A stretch of 64,000 nt of DNA from assembly GCF_018687075.1 (NCBI RefSeq), contig NZ_CP061285.1, forward strand, positions 1,896,560-1,960,559, written 5' to 3'. Below are positions 54,282 to 64,000 of the stretch, in pieces. The stretch comes from Polynucleobacter sp. MWH-UH35A. GTDB lineage: Bacteria; Pseudomonadota; Gammaproteobacteria; Burkholderiales; Burkholderiaceae. The position numbers and the translations under genes are program-made. The notes under the pieces are model-generated. The model did no database searches, had not been told where the DNA came from, and worked only from the letters and a program-made list of their open reading frames with translations. Numbering within the stretch: position 1 is the stretch's first letter; the number at the start of each line of letters is the position of its first letter.

Positions 54282-56954
54282 GTGGCAACTAAAGCAACTA
54301 CCAAAAAAAGCAGCTCCAAGACTACCGCAGGTGACCACCCTAAGGCACTCATCATTGCGGAGAAGCCTTCCGTTGCCAATGACATTGCAAAGGCCTTAGG
54401 CGGCTTTACAAAGCACGAGGATTATTTCGAAAGTGACGAATTTCTCATTTCTTCCGCGGTTGGCCATTTATTGGAAATTGCAGCCCCCGAAGAATTTGAT
54501 GTTAAGCGCGGCAAATGGTCCTTTGCCAATTTGCCAGTAGTGCCCCCTTATTTCGATTTGCGCCCCATAGCAAAAACAGAATCGCGCCTCAAGGTATTGC
54601 AAAAACTCATTAAGCGTAAGGATGTCACCACACTCATCAATGCGTGTGACGCGGGGCGTGAGGGTGAATTAATTTTCCGCTTGATCGCACAACACGCTAA
54701 AGCATCACAGTCAATTAAACGCTTATGGTTGCAATCGATGACCCCCGCTGCGATTCGCGAAGGTTTTACAAATTTACGCACAGACGAAGACATGAAGCCC
54801 CTCGCAGATGCGGCTCGCTGCCGCTCAGAAGCGGACTGGCTAGTCGGCATCAACGGTACGCGCGCAATGACCGCCTTCAATAGTAAAAGTGGTGGCTTCT
54901 TCTTAACAACAGTAGGTCGGGTGCAAACCCCAACGCTTTCCATTGTGGTGGAGCGTGAAGAGCTCATTCGCAAGTTCATCTCCAAAGATTATTGGGAGGT
55001 AAAGGCCGAATTTATTGCTGCAGCAGGCATCTATGAAGGACGCTGGTTCGATCCAAAGTTTAAGAAAGATGTTGCTGAACCGGATGCGCGCGAAAATCGC
55101 TTGTGGAGCGAAGCGGCGGCACAGAGTATTGTGGCTGCATGTCGTGGCAAAAAAGCCAACGTCTCAGAAGAGGCCAAGCCTGCTACGCAACTTGCCCCAC
55201 AACTATTTGATTTAACAAGTCTGCAACGTGAAGCAAATGCACGCTTTGGCTTCTCTGCAAAAAATACATTAGGTCTTGCGCAGGCTTTATACGAGCGACA
55301 CAAAGTATTAACCTATCCACGTACCGATGCGAAGGCGCTTCCCGAGGACTACCTTGATACCGTGAAGCAAACTATGGAAAATCTCGCCGACCATTCGCAA
55401 GACTATCGTCCTTTTGCCAAACAAATTCTGCAGGGCGATCCAAAGGATCCAAAAGCAAAAGCGGGCTTTGGTTGGATTAAGCCAAATAAACGGATTTTCG
55501 ATAATTCCAAAATTTCAGATCACTTTGCGATCATCCCAACACTAGAGACCCCAAAGAACTTAAGCGAACCCGAAGCCAAGTTGTATGACTTGGTAGTGCG
55601 TCGTTTCTTGGCGGTGTTTTATCCTGCTGCCGAATTCCGCGTCACCACACGAATTACCGAGGTTTCTGGCCACCACTTCAAAACTGAAGGGCGCGTTCTT
55701 GTAAATCCGGGTTGGCTCACGGTTTATGGCAAGTCCAATCAAGCAGATGACGAGTTAATTGCGGTCCAAGAGGGTGAGTCAGTACAAACCGAATCTATTG
55801 CGGCAGTGCCCTTAAAAACCAAGCCACCAGCACGCTATACAGAGGCAACTTTGCTCTCTGCAATGGAGAGTGCGGGCAAATGGGTTGACGACGATGAAAT
55901 GCGTGAAGCCATGGCTGAAAAAGGTCTGGGCACACCAGCAACCCGGGCCGCCATTATTGAAGGCTTGCTTGCCGAAAAATATATCGTACGTGAAGCACGT
56001 GAACTCATACCTACCGCAAAAGCATTTCAGTTGATGACTTTGCTACGCGGGCTAGATGTTGAAGAATTAACACGCCCTGACTTAACTGGTAGCTGGGAAA
56101 ATAAGCTGTCGCTCATCGAGCAAGGCAAAATGAATCGCGATACCTTCATGCAAGAAATTGCACAGATGACTCAGCGTATCGTGAAACGCGCCAAAGAATA
56201 TGACAGCGATACTATTCCTGGCGATTACGCCACAATGGCTACGCCGTGCCCACACTGCAAGGGTCCGGTGAAAGAAAACTATCGCCGTTTTGCTTGTGAA
56301 AAGTGTGGCTTTACGATCAGCAAAACACCGGGTGGACGTGCTTTTGAATACCCCGAAGTGGAAGAATTGTTGCGTGAGAAAACGATCGGACCACTGCAAG
56401 GATTTCGCAGCAAAATGGGACGCCCATTTGCTGCCATTATTAAGTTAAGCGAAATTCCGGAAGATGATAAAGACTATCCGAATGCTGGCTTCAAGCTAGA
56501 GTTTGATTTTGGCAATACACAAGATGATGAAACTGAAGCGGTAGATTTCACAGGGCGCCAAGCATTAGGGGCTTGCCCAAAATGCTCTGGTGCCGTCTAT
56601 GAAGATGGCATGCGCTACGTTTGCGAGAGCAATACTGGCCCCAGCAAATCCTGTGATTTCAAAACCGGAAAAGTGGTGTTGCAGCAGGAAGTTTCAGCCG
56701 AGCAAATTCAAAAACTATTAAAAGAAGGCAAAACAGATCTGCTGGCCAACTTTAAGTCGAACCGCACTGGGCGTGGCTTTAAAGCCTATTTGGCTTTGGA
56801 TTCAGCCGGCAAAATTGGCTTTGAATTCGAAGCCAAGGCACCCAAAGCCGAGGGTGCGGCGCCAGCAAAGAAACGTGCCGGCGCCAGTGCTGCGACCAAG
56901 TCAGCAGCAAAACCAAAGCGCGCCAGTAAAGCAAAATCGTCCTCTAGCAGCTGA
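54282..56954 (+). CDS. topB: DNA topoisomerase III
   Basis: Type IA topoisomerase of 890 residues that decatenates DNA. LIIAEKPSVANDIAKAL opens the Toprim domain, with NACDAGREGELIF (the metal-binding DxD-like Asp/Glu). SKSGGFFLTTVGRVQTPTL and LTYPRTDAKALP hold the active Tyr. C-terminal zinc-finger-like repeats (PCPHCKG, CEKCGF, CPKCSG) are followed by a Lys/Ala/Ser tail. GTG 54282 is the start. The last 169 bases overlap the antisense MnmC-like gene. Confidence 0.94.
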   Translation: MATKATTKKSSSKTTAGDHPKALIIAEKPSVANDIAKALGGFTKHEDYFESDEFLISSAVGHLLEIAAPEEFDVKRGKWSFANLPVVPPYFDLRPIAKTESRLKVLQKLIKRKDVTTLINACDAGREGELIFRLIAQHAKASQSIKRLWLQSMTPAAIREGFTNLRTDEDMKPLADAARCRSEADWLVGINGTRAMTAFNSKSGGFFLTTVGRVQTPTLSIVVEREELIRKFISKDYWEVKAEFIAAAGIYEGRWFDPKFKKDVAEPDARENRLWSEAAAQSIVAACRGKKANVSEEAKPATQLAPQLFDLTSLQREANARFGFSAKNTLGLAQALYERHKVLTYPRTDAKALPEDYLDTVKQTMENLADHSQDYRPFAKQILQGDPKDPKAKAGFGWIKPNKRIFDNSKISDHFAIIPTLETPKNLSEPEAKLYDLVVRRFLAVFYPAAEFRVTTRITEVSGHHFKTEGRVLVNPGWLTVYGKSNQADDELIAVQEGESVQTESIAAVPLKTKPPARYTEATLLSAMESAGKWVDDDEMREAMAEKGLGTPATRAAIIEGLLAEKYIVREARELIPTAKAFQLMTLLRGLDVEELTRPDLTGSWENKLSLIEQGKMNRDTFMQEIAQMTQRIVKRAKEYDSDTIPGDYATMATPCPHCKGPVKENYRRFACEKCGFTISKTPGGRAFEYPEVEELLREKTIGPLQGFRSKMGRPFAAIIKLSEIPEDDKDYPNAGFKLEFDFGNTQDDETEAVDFTGRQALGACPKCSGAVYEDGMRYVCESNTGPSKSCDFKTGKVVLQQEVSAEQIQKLLKEGKTDLLANFKSNRTGRGFKAYLALDSAGKIGFEFEAKAPKAEGAAPAKKRAGASAATKSAAKPKRASKAKSSSSS

Positions 56955-58015
56955 GCGGTAATCAGCTTGGCAGCTAGAGCTGACCATAAAATTCCTCTCG
57001 ATCCCAGGGCGGTTGCTAAAAATATTCCTGGACGCTGAGCGAGTGCGCCAATGATTGGCAAACGATCTCCGGCAACACAGCGCACACCAACAAACTCTCC
57101 AGACTTTGTTAATGAGCAAAGATCGCCTTCTGGATAGTTGACCAAGCCTCTCGCTTGCTCACGATTAAAGTCATCACTTATTTCCCTCGGAGCAAGATCA
57201 TCCTCCCCCTCATCAAAACTCGAGCCCACAATCCACTCATAGCTGCCGTCTTCAAGCTGATTGGCAGGCAGACAATAACCGTCGCCAGAAATGCCAACCC
57301 GAGGCAAGCTCTTGACCCAAGCATCCCCCTCCTTGACCCTGAAAATACTGAGCTGACCCCTCACTGGCCTTAAAGGCAAACGAATGCCAACAGTACTCAT
57401 TAAGGCCTTGGACTCCATGGCACAGGCCACTACAAGCTTATTTGCAGTAATAATGATTTGATTTGCATCATCCAATAGAAACCACTGATTCTCACGCTCT
57501 TCTAGGCGTGCAACCTGCGTATTCCATAGACAAGTGAGGCCCTCACGATCTTGTAGCAACTGCTTGCTCGCTTCAGATAAATCTAAGCATGCGCCGCGTG
57601 GTAACCAAACACCGCTTTGCTCAATCCCACAAATCTGATTGGCCTCTTGTGCATCCATAGCAATGGCCGTATCTTGATCAAGCCCCAAAGAACGGAGGTG
57701 CTCTGTTACTTCGGCATGATCAAAGTGTTTATCTCTTTTAGTCGGCTGAAATATGCCATGTTGACGCCAGACATTTTTCCAACGAGCCTCTGCAAGCAAG
57801 AATGCAATACGCGTTAGGCGCAATAAACGAGGAGAGCCTTTACCAATATGGGGGTGCGCAATCGCATAAGCATGGCTAGAGCAGGCAGTCGCTGGCGATG
57901 CTGCAGCATCAATAATGCAAACGGCTTTGCCACGCTCAAGCAGCTCGTTTGCAATGGTTGCACCGCAAATGCCTGCCCCAATCACCACTATTTCATGGTG
58001 TTGGGGTGTGGTCAT
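56786..58015 (-). CDS. mnmC: FAD-dependent oxidoreductase, MnmC C-terminal-domain-like
   Basis: A 409-residue flavoprotein starting with the dinucleotide fold VIGAGICGATIANELLERG. SSHAYAIAHPHIGKGS, WLPRGACLDL and GDRLPIIGALAQRPGIF, ALGSRGILWS are typical of the FAD domain of MnmC, which oxidises cmnm5s2U34 in tRNA. The N-terminal methyltransferase domain of bifunctional MnmC is absent, so it is a stand-alone oxidoreductase. The last 56 codons are antisense to the end of topB and include the family-like DLVAALAPARFF. Confidence 0.8.
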   Translation of the reverse strand: MTTPQHHEIVVIGAGICGATIANELLERGKAVCIIDAAASPATACSSHAYAIAHPHIGKGSPRLLRLTRIAFLLAEARWKNVWRQHGIFQPTKRDKHFDHAEVTEHLRSLGLDQDTAIAMDAQEANQICGIEQSGVWLPRGACLDLSEASKQLLQDREGLTCLWNTQVARLEERENQWFLLDDANQIIITANKLVVACAMESKALMSTVGIRLPLRPVRGQLSIFRVKEGDAWVKSLPRVGISGDGYCLPANQLEDGSYEWIVGSSFDEGEDDLAPREISDDFNREQARGLVNYPEGDLCSLTKSGEFVGVRCVAGDRLPIIGALAQRPGIFLATALGSRGILWSALAAKLITAQLLEDDFALLARFGFAADLVAALAPARFFAGAAPSALGALASNSKPILPAESKAK

Positions 58016-58063
58016 TGAATAAATCTAAATGAAACGAATGGTGTTACTAAAAACCTGCTTGGG

Positions 58064-59929
58064 TTAAGCATTCAAGCGTTGTTCGATCTTAGAGCGAGTT
58101 TCTTTCAACTCTTTTGGCAAACGATCGCCAAGATGATCGAACAATTCTGTGTGAAGCTTGAGCTCATTCTTCCAATCATCGATGCCTACAGTGATAGCTT
58201 TGGCGAACTTCTCCGCTGAATAGTCCAAACCGCCCCAATGCATATCGCTGTACTCGGGAGTAATGCCGAATGGCGTTTCTTTGCCGCCGGCTTTGCCCTC
58301 AGCACGATTCAGAATCCAAGAGAGAACGCGCATATTTTCGCCAAAACCAGGCCACACGAACTTACCGTTTTCATCCTTGCGGAACCAGTTCACGCAATAG
58401 ATCTTCGGCAACACCGCGCCATCAGCCTCAAGTTTCTTACCGATATTGAGCCAATGTTGGAAATAGTCGCTCATGTTGTAGCCAGCAAATGCAATCATTG
58501 CAAATGGATCACGACGTACAACGCCGATTTGTCCTGTGATCGCTGCAGTCGTCTCAGAGCCCAAAGTTGCAGCCATATAAACGCCTTCAACCCAATCACG
58601 CGCTTCACTAACCAAAGGCACCGTGTTTGAGCGACGACCACCAAACAAGAAGGCATCGATTGGAACGCCTGCAGGATCATCCCAGTTTGGATCAACCGCT
58701 GGATTATTTGTTGCAGCAACCGTAAAGCGTGAATTTGGATGTGCGGCTTTGCGACCGGCGGCGCCATCCGCAGGCGTCCAGTCTTTGCCTTGCCAATCAA
58801 TTAAATGTGCTGGCGGGGTTTCTGTCAAACCTTCCCACCAAACATCACCATCATCAGTCAGGCCAACGTTAGTGAAAATCGCATCTTGATTTAGCGAGTC
58901 AATACAGTTTTGATTCGTTTGGCGGTTGGTTCCTGGAGCTACGCCAAAGTAACCAGACTCGGGATTGATCGCAAATAGGCGGGTTTTACCAGTGACAGGG
59001 TCTTTGCGTGGCTTGATCCAAGCAATGTCATCGCCAATGGTGGTTACCTTCCAACCATCAAATCCTGCTGGTGGAATCATCATGGAGAAATTGGTTTTGC
59101 CACACGCAGATGGGAATGCGGCTGCGATGTGGTATTTCTTGCCTTCAGGTGAAGTTACGCCCAAGATCAACATGTGTTCTGCGAGCCAACCCTGGTCGCG
59201 GCCCATGTTGGAGGCAATGCGCAATGCAAAACATTTTTTACCCAACAATGCATTGCCACCATAACCTGAACCAAAAGACCAAATCTCACGAGTCTCTGGG
59301 TAGTGAACGATGTATTTGTTTTTATTGTTAGGCCATGCAACGTCTTTTTCGCCAGCAGCCAAAGGCTTACCAACAGTGTGGATGCAAGGGACGAACTCGC
59401 CGTCAGCACCAAGCTGATCAATCACAGCTTTACCCATGCGCGTCATCAACTTCATGTTGATTGCAACATAAGGGCTGTCAGACAACTCAACGCCAATGTG
59501 TGCAATTGGTGAACCAATTGGGCCCATTGAAAAAGGCACAACATACATCGTTCTGCCACGCATGCAGCCATCAAACAATGGGTTCAAGGTTGCGCGCATT
59601 TCGCTTGGCTCTACCCAGTTGTTAGTTGGGCCAGCATCTTCTTTCTTTGCTGAACAGATAAAAGTGCGATCTTCAACGCGCGCCACATCCTCAGGATCAG
59701 ACAAGGCTAAAAATGAGTTCTTACGTTTTGCAGGATTAAGGCGCTTAAAAACACCCGCTGAAACCAGCAGCTCACAAAGCTCATCGTACTCAGCCTGCGA
59801 ACCGTCGCACCAACGAATAGCATCAGGCTTGGTCAGGGCGGCTACTTCGCCAACCCACTCAATTAAACGCTTGTTTTTTACGTAAGCTGGCGCATTGACA
59901 TTAATCTGGCCGCTGGTAGTTGAAGTCAT
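58064..59929 (-). CDS. pckG: Phosphoenolpyruvate carboxykinase (GTP)
   Basis: Converts oxaloacetate to PEP with GTP in gluconeogenesis. 621 residues from ATG 59929 (MTSTTSGQ), the standard length; a longer frame to 60004 is possible. The kinase-1 loop [15 protein letters not shown], the [12 protein letters not shown] region, the [19 protein letters not shown] block and the metal/oxaloacetate residues in GDDIAWI are clear. GTP-dependent PEPCK is the form expected in this lineage. Confidence 0.97.
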   Translation of the reverse strand: MTSTTSGQINVNAPAYVKNKRLIEWVGEVAALTKPDAIRWCDGSQAEYDELCELLVSAGVFKRLNPAKRKNSFLALSDPEDVARVEDRTFICSAKKEDAGPTNNWVEPSEMRATLNPLFDGCMRGRTMYVVPFSMGPIGSPIAHIGVELSDSPYVAINMKLMTRMGKAVIDQLGADGEFVPCIHTVGKPLAAGEKDVAWPNNKNKYIVHYPETREIWSFGSGYGGNALLGKKCFALRIASNMGRDQGWLAEHMLILGVTSPEGKKYHIAAAFPSACGKTNFSMMIPPAGFDGWKVTTIGDDIAWIKPRKDPVTGKTRLFAINPESGYFGVAPGTNRQTNQNCIDSLNQDAIFTNVGLTDDGDVWWEGLTETPPAHLIDWQGKDWTPADGAAGRKAAHPNSRFTVAATNNPAVDPNWDDPAGVPIDAFLFGGRRSNTVPLVSEARDWVEGVYMAATLGSETTAAITGQIGVVRRDPFAMIAFAGYNMSDYFQHWLNIGKKLEADGAVLPKIYCVNWFRKDENGKFVWPGFGENMRVLSWILNRAEGKAGGKETPFGITPEYSDMHWGGLDYSAEKFAKAITVGIDDWKNELKLHTELFDHLGDRLPKELKETRSKIEQRLNA

Positions 59930-60018
59930 ATGTTTCCCTATGAAGATTGAATTTTTTAATCCGACAATTTTATCATTTTGGGTAATTTTTACCCCTAAGC
60001 CCACACAGCAGAAACCCT

Positions 60019-61383
60019 TTACTTGCCGATACAGAATTGGCTGAAGATTTTGCCCAAAAGGTCGTCTGGAAGCAGTTTTCCGGTAATTTCACCTAAGTGT
60101 TTTTGAGCTAAAGACAACTCTTCTGCGAATAATTCTAAGGAATTGTTGCCATTTGCAGCGAATTGTTCCGATTTTTCAATATGTTCGGCGGCACGCTGTA
60201 TGCAATCTAAATGCCTTCTGCGGGCCAATATTGCACCCTCTTGAGCGCCGGCCCAACCTACGAGCTCTAAAATTTTTTGTTTTAGTTGGTCTATTCCAAA
60301 GCCTGTTTTGGCAGAAACCAATAGGGCTTCGCTGAGGGCTGTTTCTGATGACTCTTGGAGTAAATCTACCTTATTCACAATCTCCAGAACAGCACATTTA
60401 GGGGGTAATTCTTTCAAAATCTGGGCTTTTAGGTCGTCTTGCCGAGAGGCCGACTGGGCATCAGTCAGAAAAATTACTAAATCCGCCAGGCGAATCGAAT
60501 CCCAAGATCTTTCAATTCCTTTTGCCTCAACAACATCTGTTGTATCCCGCAGACCGGCGGTGTCAATGATGTGCATCGGAACACCGTCAATGGTGATGCT
60601 TTCTTTAACCCGATCCCGAGTGGTTCCTGCTATGGGGGTAACAATCGCGACCTCTTCACCAGCCAAACGATTCAGCAGGGAGCTTTTTCCAACATTGGGC
60701 GCACCGGCTAATACCAACTGGATACCATCGCGCAAAATTTTTCCTTGTTTGGCGCCAGCAAGCAAAGTCTGTAATTTTTCTTTCACAGCGGCCAGCCGCT
60801 GACGCGCCTGAGCGCTTTCCAAAAACTCAATTTCCTCTTCTGGGAAATCTAAAGTCGACTCAACCAAGATGCGGAGCTGCGTAATTTCTTCAATGAGGCT
60901 ATTGATGTCGTCAGAGAAGGCGCCCTGTAAAGAGCGTGCCGCCCCAAGCACTGCAGCCTCGCTTTGAGCATCAATCAAGTCTGCGATTGCCTCTGCCTGG
61001 GCCAAATCTATCTTATTGTTTAAGTAAGCGCGAAGGGTGAATTCTCCCGGCTCAGCTATAACAAGCCCCTCGGCTTTGCCCAATTCGAGGCAGCGTTTCA
61101 TCACCAACTCAAGTAGCTGTGGACCGCCATGACACTGAAGCTCTAAAACGTCTTCGCCCGTAAAAGAGGCGGGGCCAATAAAGTAGATCGCTATAAGTTG
61201 ATCAATAACCTGACCATGCTCATCACATAGTGTTTGAAGATGCGCCTGTCTTGGAGACAGTTTTTTCTGAAAAAGGGCGGTGCTTAAGGCGCCTAAATTT
61301 TGTCCGCTGATGCGAATCACGCCAACGCCAGCCTTACCTGGCGCGGTTGCAACAGCAATGATGGGCAATTTTCTTGTCATCAT
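60019..61383 (-). CDS. mnmE: tRNA modification GTPase MnmE
   Basis: A 454-residue GTPase that with MnmG makes cmnm5U34 in tRNAs. The N-terminal folate-binding domain ([23 protein letters not shown]), the helical domain and the G domain are present: [14 protein letters not shown], the ITGTTRD-like [17 protein letters not shown] and NKVDLL. The C-terminal FCIGK with the catalytic Cys is complete. ATG 61383 and 61380 are both possible. It precedes yidC in reading order on the minus strand, as is common near the origin. Confidence 0.97.
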   Translation of the reverse strand: MMTRKLPIIAVATAPGKAGVGVIRISGQNLGALSTALFQKKLSPRQAHLQTLCDEHGQVIDQLIAIYFIGPASFTGEDVLELQCHGGPQLLELVMKRCLELGKAEGLVIAEPGEFTLRAYLNNKIDLAQAEAIADLIDAQSEAAVLGAARSLQGAFSDDINSLIEEITQLRILVESTLDFPEEEIEFLESAQARQRLAAVKEKLQTLLAGAKQGKILRDGIQLVLAGAPNVGKSSLLNRLAGEEVAIVTPIAGTTRDRVKESITIDGVPMHIIDTAGLRDTTDVVEAKGIERSWDSIRLADLVIFLTDAQSASRQDDLKAQILKELPPKCAVLEIVNKVDLLQESSETALSEALLVSAKTGFGIDQLKQKILELVGWAGAQEGAILARRRHLDCIQRAAEHIEKSEQFAANGNNSLELFAEELSLAQKHLGEITGKLLPDDLLGKIFSQFCIGK

Positions 61384-61419
61384 TGCTGTCTTCTAATTGC
61401 GAGTTTTACACAGCGCGCA

Positions 61420-63096
61420 TTACTTAGCGGGCTTTTTTCCAAACATTTGGTTAATCTGCCACTGTTGTGCAATTGATAACAGATTGTTTACAACCCAATA
61501 TAAAACCAAACCAGCAGGGAAGAAGAAGAACATCACCGAGAAAACAATCGGCATGTACATCATGACCTTTGCCTGAATTGGATCTGGCGGCGTTGGATTC
61601 AACTTGGTTTGCACAAACATCGACACAGCCATGATGACTGGCAGAATGTAATATGGGTCAGGCACTGAAAGATCATGAATCCACAAAATCCAAGGCGCGC
61701 CGCGCATCTCAACGGAGGACAACAGAACCCAGTACAAAGAAATGAAGACTGGGATCTGAATGACTACCGGCAAGCAGCCACCCAATGGGTTGATCTTTTC
61801 CTTGCGATACATTTCCATCATCGCTTGATTTAATTTTTGCGGCTCCCCTTTGTATTGCTCTTTCATGGCAACCAAGCGGGGCTGAACTTCTTTCATGCGC
61901 GCCATAGACTTGTAGCTGGCTGCGGAGAGTGGGAAGAAAACCAACTTAATTAAGATGGTTAGGAGAATAATTGACCAGCCCCAATTCCCAACATAGGAGT
62001 GAATGTTATCCAAGAGCCAGAAAATGGGTTTAGCAATAATGGTTAGATAACCATAATCTTTTAATAACTCAAATCCGGGTGCAATCGTCTCTAAAACACG
62101 CTCTTCTTGTGGGCCCACAAATAATTTTGCTTTTTCAACCACTGTAGAGCCATAAGCAATCACCCCAAGCGGAGTTTGCATACCAATTCGATATAGGTTG
62201 TTATCGATTTTGCCAGCGTATATGTCTCGTGCAACTTTGTCGCCCGGAATCCATGCGCTTGCAAAGTAGTGCTGAACCATTGCAATCCAAGCGGGTTCGC
62301 CAGCGGCAACCTGGTTTGGAATGGTGATTTTATTTTTATCGATTGCCGTGAATTCCAGCTTGTTGAATTTTTCTTTGTCGGTATAGGCGGCAGGTCCAGT
62401 AAACGTGCTTGCAGAGAAAGCGCCTCCAAATGGGCCGATTTTTTGCTCTTGTGAAGCATCGCGCACAATTTCTGTATAAAGAACCAGCGGATTAGGATTG
62501 TTGCTAGCTTGAGTTACGCGATGCCCAACATCTACAACATAACTGCCTGGGTTAAGAATGAAGGTTTTTTCTAGCTTCACGCCATTGCGCTCGCTAGCAA
62601 AAACGGCAAACGGTCTACCGGAACCGTCCTTACCGGATTGAACCAATTTGAATGGGCTTGTGTGATTTGGCAGATCGCTATTTAAAGAAATCAATCCAGA
62701 ACGCGCAAAATATTTGTGCGTTGGCGTGTATTGAAATAATTCGATTGGCTTGTTTTCTGCTGTTAAAGACTTTAATAACTTGGCATCAATCACGTTTGCG
62801 CCGCTTGCGCTGATCTCTAAAACAAGAACGTCGTTTTGTAGGGTGAATTTCTCTGCGCTCTCTATTGCGCCACCATTAACGGTTGGTGTGGCCGCCACAG
62901 CCGGCGCCTGCGTGCCTGATATTTGGGCGGGAACATCAACCTTGTTTGCCGTTGTGGACTTATCAGCGGGAACCGAAACGCTTGCTGGGGCACCGCCAAA
63001 AAGGGATGGCTTACCTTCATGAACCTGCCAATTGTTGTAGAGCATGAGACCCGACATCGAGAATACAGCCCAAAGAATTGTTTTTTTAAAGTCCAT
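61420..63096 (-). CDS. yidC: Membrane protein insertase YidC
   Basis: A 558-residue insertase. An N-terminal helix, a large periplasmic domain (about residues 60-340) and five core helices are visible: LDNIHSYVGNWGWSIILLT, SMARMKEVQPRLVAMKEQY with the cytoplasmic coiled region, PLGGCLPVVIQIPVFISLYWVL and MFFFFPAGLVLYWVVNNLLS. It follows yidD by six bases and precedes mnmE, the canonical origin-side order. Confidence 0.98.
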   Translation of the reverse strand: MDFKKTILWAVFSMSGLMLYNNWQVHEGKPSLFGGAPASVSVPADKSTTANKVDVPAQISGTQAPAVAATPTVNGGAIESAEKFTLQNDVLVLEISASGANVIDAKLLKSLTAENKPIELFQYTPTHKYFARSGLISLNSDLPNHTSPFKLVQSGKDGSGRPFAVFASERNGVKLEKTFILNPGSYVVDVGHRVTQASNNPNPLVLYTEIVRDASQEQKIGPFGGAFSASTFTGPAAYTDKEKFNKLEFTAIDKNKITIPNQVAAGEPAWIAMVQHYFASAWIPGDKVARDIYAGKIDNNLYRIGMQTPLGVIAYGSTVVEKAKLFVGPQEERVLETIAPGFELLKDYGYLTIIAKPIFWLLDNIHSYVGNWGWSIILLTILIKLVFFPLSAASYKSMARMKEVQPRLVAMKEQYKGEPQKLNQAMMEMYRKEKINPLGGCLPVVIQIPVFISLYWVLLSSVEMRGAPWILWIHDLSVPDPYYILPVIMAVSMFVQTKLNPTPPDPIQAKVMMYMPIVFSVMFFFFPAGLVLYWVVNNLLSIAQQWQINQMFGKKPAK

Positions 63097-63102
63097 TTAC
63101 AT

Positions 63103-63345
63103 TCACTTAAGTTGGTGTTTTGTATCTTTTACAGCAGGATCATAACCGCCGTGTGACAAAGGGTTGCAACGCAAAATACGCCACGCCGTTAGGCCGAAAC
63201 TTTTAATAAATCCGTAGCGACTAAAACAGTCACAAGCGTATTGCGAACAGCTGGGAACATATTTACAGTGCATACCCAAATAGGGGCTTAGGACTAGTTG
63301 ATAGAGTTTTACCAGCCTTATTGCAGCGGTATTTAAAAAGCGCAC
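63103..63345 (-). CDS. yidD: Membrane protein insertion efficiency factor YidD
   Basis: An 80-residue protein with the marker SPYLGMHCKYVPSCSQYACDCFSRYG and ILRCNPLSHGGYDPA in shorter pieces, holding the family's Cys residues. The start is GTG 63345, one base after the rnpA stop; the frame goes further upstream but is antisense-like. It sits between rnpA and yidC. Confidence 0.94.
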   Translation of the reverse strand: MRFLNTAAIRLVKLYQLVLSPYLGMHCKYVPSCSQYACDCFSRYGFIKSFGLTAWRILRCNPLSHGGYDPAVKDTKHQLK

Positions 63346-63346
63346 G

Positions 63347-63664
63347 TTAAAGCAACCCCAGAATCTGAGAGCGCAAAGTTTCTTTTTCTTTTTTTCTGAG
63401 CCTGCCCCGAGTATCTCGACCAATTGGTTTTTTGAGCTTAACCACCACATCTTTATTTAATGTGCTGGTTTGAGCCGCCCAAATCAATTCTCGGATCATC
63501 CGCTTTAGTCGATTGCGATCGACTGCTCTTTTGGCTAACTTCTTTGCTACTGCAACACCCAAGTCAGGCTCAGCGCCCGCTTGTGTTGACGCAACATACA
63601 TACCCCAATACATGGTTGTCTTGGGGCGTGTTTTTAGTAATTCAGAAATCCTTGCGCTATTCAA
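63347..63664 (-). CDS. rnpA: Ribonuclease P protein component
   Basis: A 105-residue RNase P protein. The RNR motif region KKLAKRAVDRNRLKRMIRE is the signature that contacts the RNA subunit. It starts at TTG 63664, eight bases after the rpmH stop, and ends one base before yidD. Confidence 0.94.
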   Translation of the reverse strand: MNSARISELLKTRPKTTMYWGMYVASTQAGAEPDLGVAVAKKLAKRAVDRNRLKRMIRELIWAAQTSTLNKDVVVKLKKPIGRDTRGRLRKKEKETLRSQILGLL

Positions 63665-63672
63665 TGGCTAAA

Positions 63673-63807
63673 TTAAACAGCCAAACGCTTGCGACCTTTT
63701 GCGCGACGTGCATTTAAAACTGCGCGTCCACTCTTTGTTTTCATGCGAATGCGAAAGCCGTGTGTACGTTTACGACGAGTTACTGAGGGTTGGTAAGTTC
63801 TTTTCAT
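63673..63807 (-). CDS. rpmH: 50S ribosomal protein L34
   Basis: A 44-codon gene, start ATG 63807, stop TAA at 63675. The sequence [18 protein letters not shown] is diagnostic, with the basic C-terminus [14 protein letters not shown]. It is normally found directly beside the origin and dnaA. Upstream GGGATCG is the likely ribosome site. Confidence 0.97.
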
Positions 63808-64000
63808 GTTCGATCCCTGGAAAACCAAGTATTTTCCTTGTTGCAGAGCAAAAGGTCAATCTATCTTGATGAATATGTAGGTGTTTTTCTCTATTTTTTG
63901 TTAAATTTCTCTTAAATCATTAATTTAAATAGAGTTTTTATTATTATTCACAAGTTATCCACAGCTTTTCCACGTTTTTCTTGCTTGTGGATAACTTTGG
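63808..64000. other. rpmH upstream region and probable edge of oriC
   Basis: The region is A/T-rich around 63880-63950, a possible unwinding element, and contains two 9-bp DnaA boxes: TTATCCACA at 63955-63963 (plus) and TGTGGATAA at 63986-63994 (its complement). A TTGACC box at 63854-63859 on the minus strand could serve the rpmH promoter. dnaA would be expected just beyond the right edge. Confidence 0.75.

Overview
The window comes from a free-living betaproteobacterium of the Burkholderiales; gene content and order point to Polynucleobacter or a close relative. The evidence is an SAH riboswitch on ahcY, the def-fmt-htpX-rsmB-DUF4390-ntrY-ntrX order, a GTP-type PEP carboxykinase, the stop of the window at a dnaA-rpmH origin region, compact spacing and moderate GC. 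Genus assignment is inference from recalled family likeness; no search was run.

Layout. 1-5.1 kb: a partial lytic transglycosylase, a folate cyclo-ligase, and the activated methyl cycle block metK, ahcY, metF with riboswitch control. 5.1-9.3 kb: two LpxL-type acyltransferases, dapF, pyrE, exonuclease III. 9.3-20.7 kb (minus strand): gatCAB, a DUF484 gene, xerC, a COG0523 GTPase, dksA, argB, slmA, metXW and an AmpG-like permease in near-continuous array. 20.8-26.3 kb: the cell-shape operon mreBCD-mrdA-rodA, closed by a strong bidirectional terminator facing hupB. 26.4-35.0 kb: LpxO-like hydroxylase, carbonic anhydrase, a third LpxL paralog, a metallophosphoesterase plus Ser/Thr kinase-USP fusion, a dctA remnant, a pseudouridine synthase and prfC with no standard start codon.

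35.0-45.9 kb is the accessory part: small membrane and lipoproteins, EamA and TauE transporters, MOSC/GNAT/phosphatase genes, a MipA-like porin, a tandem glycine riboswitch in front of a 63-codon gene, a BrnT/BrnA toxin-antitoxin pair enclosed by direct repeats, and a lipoprotein cluster next to tRNA-Phe whose far edge carries a 16-nt copy of the tRNA 3' end. 46.0-53.3 kb: NtrY/NtrX two-component genes with the fmt-def block. 53.4-64.0 kb: short dprA, topB overlapping an antisense MnmC-like gene, pckG, and the origin-proximal mnmE-yidC-yidD-rnpA-rpmH series, ending in DnaA boxes.

How the parts work together: the methyl cycle (metXW, metF, metK, ahcY) is spread over two blocks and read out by an SAH sensor; envelope synthesis is heavily represented (mre/mrd/rod, three LpxL-like proteins, LpxO-like, MipA-like, NtrYX, YidC, DapF, AmpG-like, Slt). 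The most interesting spots are the orphan-looking glycine riboswitch, the tRNA-Phe island with nested repeats, the kinase/phosphoesterase pair, and several unusual translation-start regions.
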